From DATJQF01 sp035505995 (GTDB taxonomy: Bacteria > Bacteroidota > Bacteroidia > Bacteroidales > FEN-979), in NCBI GenBank assembly GCA_035505995.1, contig DATJQF010000140.1, forward strand, positions 1 through 18,566: a stretch of DNA of 18,566 nt, given 5' to 3'. The notes below the pieces were generated by a model. The model was not told the origin of the DNA and searched no databases. It saw only the letters and a list, made by a program, of their open reading frames with translations. This document shows positions 14,257-18,566 of this stretch, one piece after another (the first letter of the stretch is position 1; the number at the start of each line of letters is the position of its first letter). The position numbers and the translations under genes are program-made.

Positions 14257-14886
14257 TTAGTTTTCGTGTACTTTCTCAATATCTTTTACCGAGCTTTCCA
14301 TGATCAGGAGCCGTGAGGCATCCAGGATCTCATAGGTGTTCAGGTCGGCTGCCCGGATGATCTTCACCCGTTTCAGGTTCCTCGAGGAGAGGGAAACGTT
14401 GGGATCGATCTCGGGTACCACCAGGAGGATCTTTGTATCTTCCAGCTTGAAATTCTTCAGCATCTCGATGAAATTCCGGGTCTTCGGGACATCGAAGGTG
14501 AAATCCTCCAGCACCGTCAGGTTATTTTCCTTCGCCTTGTAACTCAGGGCGGAGATCCGGGCCAGCTTCTTCAGCTTCTTGTTGAGCTTAAAGCTGTAAT
14601 CCCTCGGGTGCGGACCGAACACCCTCGCTCCTCCGCGGAACAAAGGACTCTTGATGCTTCCCTTGCGGGATCCGCCGGTGCCTTTCTGGCGGTGCAGCTT
14701 CTTGGTGCTCCCGGAGATCGTCGATTTTTCCAGGGAGCTGTGGGTTCCCTGGCGTTGGTTGGCCATGAACTGCTTTACATCGAGGTAAATAGCATGATCG
14801 TTCGGCTCGATGCCGAAGATGGCGTCATCCAGCTTGACCTTGCGGCTGGTTTTCGTCCCTTTGACGCTGTATACTTCTACTTCCAT
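14257..14886 (-). CDS. rplD: 50S ribosomal protein L4
   Basis: L4 (uL4) has a globular domain on the surface and a long loop lining the exit tunnel; in E. coli it also represses the S10 operon. It has 209 residues, near the usual 201-210. The start MEVEVYSVKGTKTSRKVKLD is Bacteroidota-like. The tunnel loop is visible as KLHRQKGTGGSRKGSIKSPL (63-82) and FRGGARVFGPHPRDYSFKLN (83-102). Its start codon lies 10 bp inside the end of rplC, so the two overlap in different frames. I saw no L4-type leader near rpsJ. Confidence 0.99.
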   Translation of the reverse strand: MEVEVYSVKGTKTSRKVKLDDAIFGIEPNDHAIYLDVKQFMANQRQGTHSSLEKSTISGSTKKLHRQKGTGGSRKGSIKSPLFRGGARVFGPHPRDYSFKLNKKLKKLARISALSYKAKENNLTVLEDFTFDVPKTRNFIEMLKNFKLEDTKILLVVPEIDPNVSLSSRNLKRVKIIRAADLNTYEILDASRLLIMESSVKDIEKVHEN

Positions 14887-15506
14887 CTCTCAATAATTAC
14901 ATATGAACCATTAGGTCCGGGAATCGCTCCTTTCACCAGGACCAAATTCTTTTCCAGGATGATCTTTACGATCTGCAGGTTGATCACCTTCACCCTGCGT
15001 CCGCCCATGCGGCCTGCCATGCGGAGGCCCGGCATGACTCTGGACGGCCAGGAAGACGCACCGACAGACCCGGGGGCCCGGAGGCGGTCATGCTGTCCGT
15101 GGGTGGCTTCGCCGACGCCCCGGAAATGATGCCGGCGGACCACTCCCTGGAATCCTTTCCCTTTGGAGATCCCCACCACATCAATATATTCGCCTTCCAT
15201 GAAGATGTCCACGCGGATCACATCGCCGAATTGCTTGTTGTGGTCCGGCTCGAACCGGGTGAATTCCGCGATCACCTTTTTGGGAGATATTCCGGCCTTG
15301 CTGAAATGCCCTTTCAGGGCTTTCGTCGTATGCTTCTCTTTCTTGTCCTCAAACGCCAGCTGCAGGGAGTCATACCCTTCCTTTTCCCTCGATCTCACCT
15401 GGGTGACCACGCACGGGCCTGCCTCAATGACCGTGCAGGGCACGTTCTTGCCGTTGGCATCGTAAATGCTGGTCATCCCTATTTTTTTTCCTATTAATCC
15501 AGACAT
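14877..15506 (-). CDS. rplC: 50S ribosomal protein L3
   Basis: L3 (uL3) initiates large-subunit assembly and extends a loop toward the peptidyl-transferase centre. It has 209 residues, as in E. coli. It shows GLIGKKIGMTSIYDANGK (3-20), the loop GVVRRHHFRGVGEATHGQHD (121-140), and RAPGSVGASSWPSRVMPGLR (143-162), then MAGRMGGRRV. Position 150 is Ala, where E. coli has the Gln that PrmB methylates. The end reads NLVLVKGAIPGPNGSYVIIE. It lies 37 bp after rpsJ and overlaps rplD by 10 bp. Confidence 0.99.
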   Translation of the reverse strand: MSGLIGKKIGMTSIYDANGKNVPCTVIEAGPCVVTQVRSREKEGYDSLQLAFEDKKEKHTTKALKGHFSKAGISPKKVIAEFTRFEPDHNKQFGDVIRVDIFMEGEYIDVVGISKGKGFQGVVRRHHFRGVGEATHGQHDRLRAPGSVGASSWPSRVMPGLRMAGRMGGRRVKVINLQIVKIILEKNLVLVKGAIPGPNGSYVIIERWK

Positions 15507-15543
15507 GGTTGTTCAGATTTTTCAGTTCATCTTGCAAATACGG

Positions 15544-15849
15544 TCACACCTTGATCTCCACTTCGACACCGCTCGGCAATTCCAGCTTCATCAGGGCATC
15601 GATGGTCTTGGAAGTGGTGCTGTAAATATCCAGCAGCCGCTTGTAGGAGCACAGCTGGAACTGGTCGCGCGACTTCTTATTCACAAAGGTCGACCTCAGC
15701 ACCGTGAAGATTTTCTTATCGGTCGGAAGCGGGATCGGCCCACTGACCACAGCGCCCGTAGCTTTCACTGTCTTGACGATTTTCTCGGCTGATTTATCAA
15801 CCAGGTTGTAATCGTAGGATTTCAGTTTGATTCTAATTCTCTGGCTCAC
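15544..15849 (-). CDS. rpsJ: 30S ribosomal protein S10, GTG start
   Basis: S10 (uS10) lies in the head of the small subunit and, as NusE, also takes part in antitermination with NusB. It has 101 residues, near the usual ~103. It shows RIRIKLKSYDYNLVDKSAEK (4-23), VVSGPIPLPTDKKIFTVLRS (34-53), the SRDQF motif in the loop (60-64) and RLLDIYSTTSKTIDALMKLE (70-89). The start codon is GTG at 15847-15849: no in-frame ATG precedes it, and a TAA lies 15 nt upstream. It is the only non-ATG start seen here. It lies 23 bp after fusA. Confidence 0.98.
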   Translation of the reverse strand: MSQRIRIKLKSYDYNLVDKSAEKIVKTVKATGAVVSGPIPLPTDKKIFTVLRSTFVNKKSRDQFQLCSYKRLLDIYSTTSKTIDALMKLELPSGVEVEIKV

Positions 15850-15872
15850 TGCTGTAAGGTTTATTTATTTTT

Positions 15873-17978
15873 TTAATAAGCTGGCACATATCCGCGGACC
15901 TTGAACAGGATCTCATCCTGGATGGCCTGCGGGGTTTCTTCATAATGGGAGAATTCCAGCATCGAGGTAGCCCTTCCCGAGGTCAGGCTGCGCAGCGTGG
16001 TCACATAGCCGAACATCTCCGCCAGCGGCACCCTGCCCAGGATCACCTGGTCGTTCAGCCGGGGTTCCACATGCTCGACATGCCCCCTGCGCTTGTTGAT
16101 GTCGCTGGAGACTTCTCCGATATATTCATTCGGGGTCACGATCTCGAATTTCATGATCGGCTCGAGGATCACCGATTTGGCTTTCTTGCACGCTTCCCGG
16201 AAGGCGATGCCTGCCGCGATCTGGAAAGCGAGGGCATCCGAATCCACCGAGTGGTACGATCCGTCGAGCAGCTTTACGCGGATGCTTTCCATCGGGAAGC
16301 CGATCAGTGGTCCGTTGCTCAGGCTGGCTTTCAGCCCTTTTTCAATGGCCGGGATGAATTCCCTCGGGATGTTCCCGCCTTTCACCTCGTTGATGAACTG
16401 CAGGCCCTTGACTCCTTTCTCGGCGGGTGAGACCTCGATGACGAGATCGGCAAATTTGCCCCGGCCGCCGGTCTGTTTCTTATAGACCTCATGGTGGACC
16501 ACCGTATTCCGGATCGCTTCCTTGTAAGCCACCTGCGGATTGCCCCGGTTGCATTCGATGTTGAATTCCCGCTTCAGCCGGTCGCAGATGATATCCAGGT
16601 GAAGCTCGCCCATCCCGCTGATCAGCGTCTGGCCGGTCTCTTCATCCACCTTCACCTTCAGCGTGGGATCCTCTTCGGTCAGCTTGGCCAGCGCCTGGAA
16701 GAGCTTTTCCACGTCGTCCTGCGTCCTCGGCTCGATGGCCATGTTGATCACCGGCTCGGGGAAGGCCATCATCTCCAGGATGATCGGGTGCTTCAGGTCA
16801 CACAGGGTGTCGCCGGTATGGATATCCTTGAATCCGATGGCAGCGCCGATCTCTCCCGCTTCGATGCGCTTGAGGGGCTGCTGCTTGTTGGCATGCATCA
16901 GCATCAGCCGGTTGATGCGCTCTTTCTTGTCGGTGTTGGAATTCAGCACGGTGGTGCCGCTTTCCAGGGTGCCGGAATAAACGCGGAAGAAAGCCAGCCG
17001 GCCCACAAAGGGATCGGTGGCGATCTTGAAGGCAATAGCCGTAAAAGGTTCCTGCGGATCCGGTTTCCGGGTCACTTCTTTCTGGGTGTAGGGATTGATC
17101 CCTTTCACGGGAGGCATATCGTAGGGGGAGGGAAGGAACTTGATGATGGCGTCGATCAGCAGCTGGACTCCTTTGTTTTTAAAGGCGGCTCCGCAGATCA
17201 CCGGGGTGATGCGGTTCTCGATGGTGGCTTTCCGCAGGGCGGCCACGATCTCCTCCTCGCTGATGGAATCGGGATCCGCCATGAATTTCTCCAGCAGGTG
17301 GTCGCTTTCCTCGGCGGTTCCTTCGATCAGCCTGGTGCGGTATTCGTTGACCAGCTCCCTGATATCCTCCGGCACCGGGAATTCGAAGTAATCTTTTCCC
17401 AGCGAGGATTCGTCCCAGGCGTAAGCCTTGTTCTTGACCAGGTCCACCACGCCGGTGAAGTTTTCCTCTGATCCGATAGGGATCTGTACGGGAATGGGAT
17501 TTGCACCCAGTTTATCGCGGATCTGATCCACCACGTGAAAAAAATCAGCCCCCGTCCGGTCCATTTTATTGATGAAGCTGATGCGGGGGACATGATATTT
17601 ATTGGCCTGCTTCCAGACGGTCTCCGATTGCGGTTCCACGCCGCCAACGGCACAGAACAACGCGACTGCCCCGTCGAGCACGCGGAGGGAGCGTTCCACT
17701 TCCACGGTGAAATCGACATGGCCGGGGGTGTCGATGATGTTGATCCGGTATTTGTTCTTCCGGTAATCCCAGAAAACGGTCGTTGCGGCGGAAGTGATGG
17801 TGATGCCCCGCTCCTGCTCCTGGACCATCCAGTCCATGGTAGCGGTGCCTTCATGCACTTCGCCGAGCTTATAGTTGATGCCGGTATAGTACAATATGCG
17901 CTCCGTCGTCGTGGTTTTCCCCGCGTCGATGTGCGCCATGATGCCTATGTTCCTTGTATGTTCCAGGTTCTCAGCCAT
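15873..17978 (-). CDS. fusA: Elongation factor G
   Basis: EF-G is the GTPase that moves tRNA and mRNA through the ribosome after each peptide bond, and it helps RRF split ribosomes. It has 701 residues, the usual length. The GTPase motifs are in order: AHIDAGKT (15-22, G1), RGITITSAATT (57-67, switch I), DTPGHVDF (83-90, G3, with His87 as the catalytic-histidine equivalent), NKMD (137-140, G4) and the CGAAF region (G5). Domains II to V follow, with the domain-IV stretch GGRGKFADLVIEVSPAEKG and the C-terminal MFGYVTTLRSLTSGRATSML. It lies 34 bp after rpsG and runs directly into rpsJ with no tuf gene, the typical Bacteroidota layout. A second EF-G paralogue may exist elsewhere; this is the canonical locus. 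Confidence 0.99.
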   Translation of the reverse strand: MAENLEHTRNIGIMAHIDAGKTTTTERILYYTGINYKLGEVHEGTATMDWMVQEQERGITITSAATTVFWDYRKNKYRINIIDTPGHVDFTVEVERSLRVLDGAVALFCAVGGVEPQSETVWKQANKYHVPRISFINKMDRTGADFFHVVDQIRDKLGANPIPVQIPIGSEENFTGVVDLVKNKAYAWDESSLGKDYFEFPVPEDIRELVNEYRTRLIEGTAEESDHLLEKFMADPDSISEEEIVAALRKATIENRITPVICGAAFKNKGVQLLIDAIIKFLPSPYDMPPVKGINPYTQKEVTRKPDPQEPFTAIAFKIATDPFVGRLAFFRVYSGTLESGTTVLNSNTDKKERINRLMLMHANKQQPLKRIEAGEIGAAIGFKDIHTGDTLCDLKHPIILEMMAFPEPVINMAIEPRTQDDVEKLFQALAKLTEEDPTLKVKVDEETGQTLISGMGELHLDIICDRLKREFNIECNRGNPQVAYKEAIRNTVVHHEVYKKQTGGRGKFADLVIEVSPAEKGVKGLQFINEVKGGNIPREFIPAIEKGLKASLSNGPLIGFPMESIRVKLLDGSYHSVDSDALAFQIAAGIAFREACKKAKSVILEPIMKFEIVTPNEYIGEVSSDINKRRGHVEHVEPRLNDQVILGRVPLAEMFGYVTTLRSLTSGRATSMLEFSHYEETPQAIQDEILFKVRGYVPAY

Positions 17979-18012
17979 CTTCTTGTACGTTCCCGGGCTC
18001 TGTGTTATCTTG

Positions 18013-18480
18013 TTAAAATCTGAAATGGGAGAAAGCCTTATTGGCTTCCGCCATCCGGTGCGTATCTTCTTTCTTTTTGTACGCTGCGCCTTCTTCCTTG
18101 TAGGCTGCCACGATCTCGGCCGCCAGCTTCTGGCTCATGCTCTTCTCATGACGCTTGCGGGCGAAGGTCACCAGCGACTTCATGCCGATCGACATTTTCC
18201 GTCCCGGCCGGATCTCCGAGGGGATCTGAAAGGTCGCTCCGCCGATTCTGCGGCTCCGGACTTCCACGGAAGGCGTTACATTGGTCAATGCCTTTTTCCA
18301 GACATCCAGCCCGTTTTCCTTCGTTTTCTCCGAGACGATGTCGATGGCATCATAAAAAACCTTGTAGGAGTTTTCCTTCTTTCCCCGGAGCATGATGTTG
18401 TTCACGAACTTGGAGACCAGCACATCACTGTATTTCGGATCCGGCAGGATCTCTCTTTTTCTTGGTTTTGACTTTCTCAT
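18013..18480 (-). CDS. rpsG: 30S ribosomal protein S7
   Basis: S7 (uS7) nucleates assembly of the small-subunit head and lines the E-site path; in E. coli it also represses the str operon. It has 155 residues, as usual. It shows the start MRKSKPRKREILPDPKYSDV, KFVNNIMLRGKKENSYKVFY (24-43), the signature TPSVEVRSRRIGGATFQIPS (69-88), and the end KKKEDTHRMAEANKAFSHFR. It precedes fusA by 34 bp. Upstream, 18 nt from the start codon, begins a block of palindromic repeats that is cut by the window edge; rpsL is expected beyond it but is not visible. Confidence 0.99.
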   Translation of the reverse strand: MRKSKPRKREILPDPKYSDVLVSKFVNNIMLRGKKENSYKVFYDAIDIVSEKTKENGLDVWKKALTNVTPSVEVRSRRIGGATFQIPSEIRPGRKMSIGMKSLVTFARKRHEKSMSQKLAAEIVAAYKEEGAAYKKKEDTHRMAEANKAFSHFRF

Positions 18481-18498
18481 TTCTTTTTCTTTTAGCCG

Positions 18499-18566
18499 GG
18501 GCGACTCGCTGCGCCACCCATATACCCGGGCGACTCGTCGTGTCGCCCTTATACTTGGGGCGACTC
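18499..18566 (-). repeat. Palindromic tandem repeat block upstream of rpsG, cut by the window edge
   Basis: The 9-mer GGGCGACTC starts at 18499, 18528 and 18558 on the plus strand, a period of 29 then 30 bp. Each unit has a 21-nt palindromic module (18499-18519 and 18528-18548) followed by an 8 to 9-nt AT-rich spacer that contains TATAC. The second module is a perfect inverted repeat: arms GGGCGAC and GTCGCCC around TCGTCGT. In the first, two bases of one arm differ. The third copy is cut at the window end, so copy number is unknown. There is no U-run after the hairpins, so they do not look like terminators. The layout fits an intergenic palindromic repeat family. Confidence 0.7.

Noticed and set aside
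15850..15872. tuf remnant or L4-binding leader between fusA and rpsJ
   Set aside because: The gap is only 23 bp of A/T-rich sequence with no coding trace and no room for a structured leader.
16491..17471. Long open frame (326 codons) on the plus strand, opposite fusA
   Set aside because: It is antisense to the most conserved part of EF-G, and its His/Asp/Gly/Leu-rich composition is typical of a mirror of sense codons.
18499..18566. CRISPR array
   Set aside because: The period is only 29-30 bp with no unique spacers; the units abut each other and are themselves palindromic.

Overview
The window is a ribosomal-protein supercluster, read entirely from the minus strand, from a member of the Bacteroidota (probably Bacteroidales or a close relative; the genus cannot be read from this stretch). 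The evidence for this is that fusA lies directly between rpsG and rpsJ with no tuf gene; the order is secY-map-infA-rpmJ; L36 and S14 are the cysteine-poor (C-minus) types; and most genes start after an A/T-rich leader without a Shine-Dalgarno sequence. The genes are moderately GC-rich and the short gaps between them are AT-rich.

Layout in the direction of transcription, from high to low coordinates. The window opens (18499-18566) in a short block of GC-rich palindromic tandem repeats that continues past the edge. Next come rpsG and fusA (the str part). The S10 part follows: rpsJ, rplC, rplD, rplW, rplB, rpsS, rplV, rpsC, rplP, rpmC, rpsQ. The spc part is rplN, rplX, rplE, rpsN, rpsH, rplF, rplR, rpsE, rpmD, rplO, secY. 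Then come map, infA and rpmJ, and the alpha part: rpsM, rpsK, rpsD, rpoA, rplQ. A strong hairpin followed by a U-run (685-721) closes this block. Beyond it is the 5' two-fifths or so of eno, cut by the window edge. No gap between these genes exceeds about 105 bp, and within the ribosomal block none exceeds 48 bp, so no gene-free stretch over 300 bp exists. No tRNA, rRNA, insertion sequence or CRISPR array was seen.

The genes work together as the core of the translation machinery. They encode 27 ribosomal proteins, the translocase EF-G, initiation factor IF-1, methionine aminopeptidase (removes the initiator Met from new proteins), SecY (the export channel that docks on translating ribosomes) and the RNA polymerase alpha subunit. 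The glycolytic enzyme enolase follows. Co-transcription would keep ribosome, export and transcription capacity in step.

I did not find a previously undescribed system. The points most worth a second look are the palindromic repeats upstream of rpsG, where the RNA pairing is better on the gene-sense strand; the Arg-to-Lys change at a functionally important position of SecY; the low-complexity tails on L17 and L22; the sole GTG start, at rpsJ; the uneven use of Shine-Dalgarno motifs; and the hairpin between rplQ and eno.
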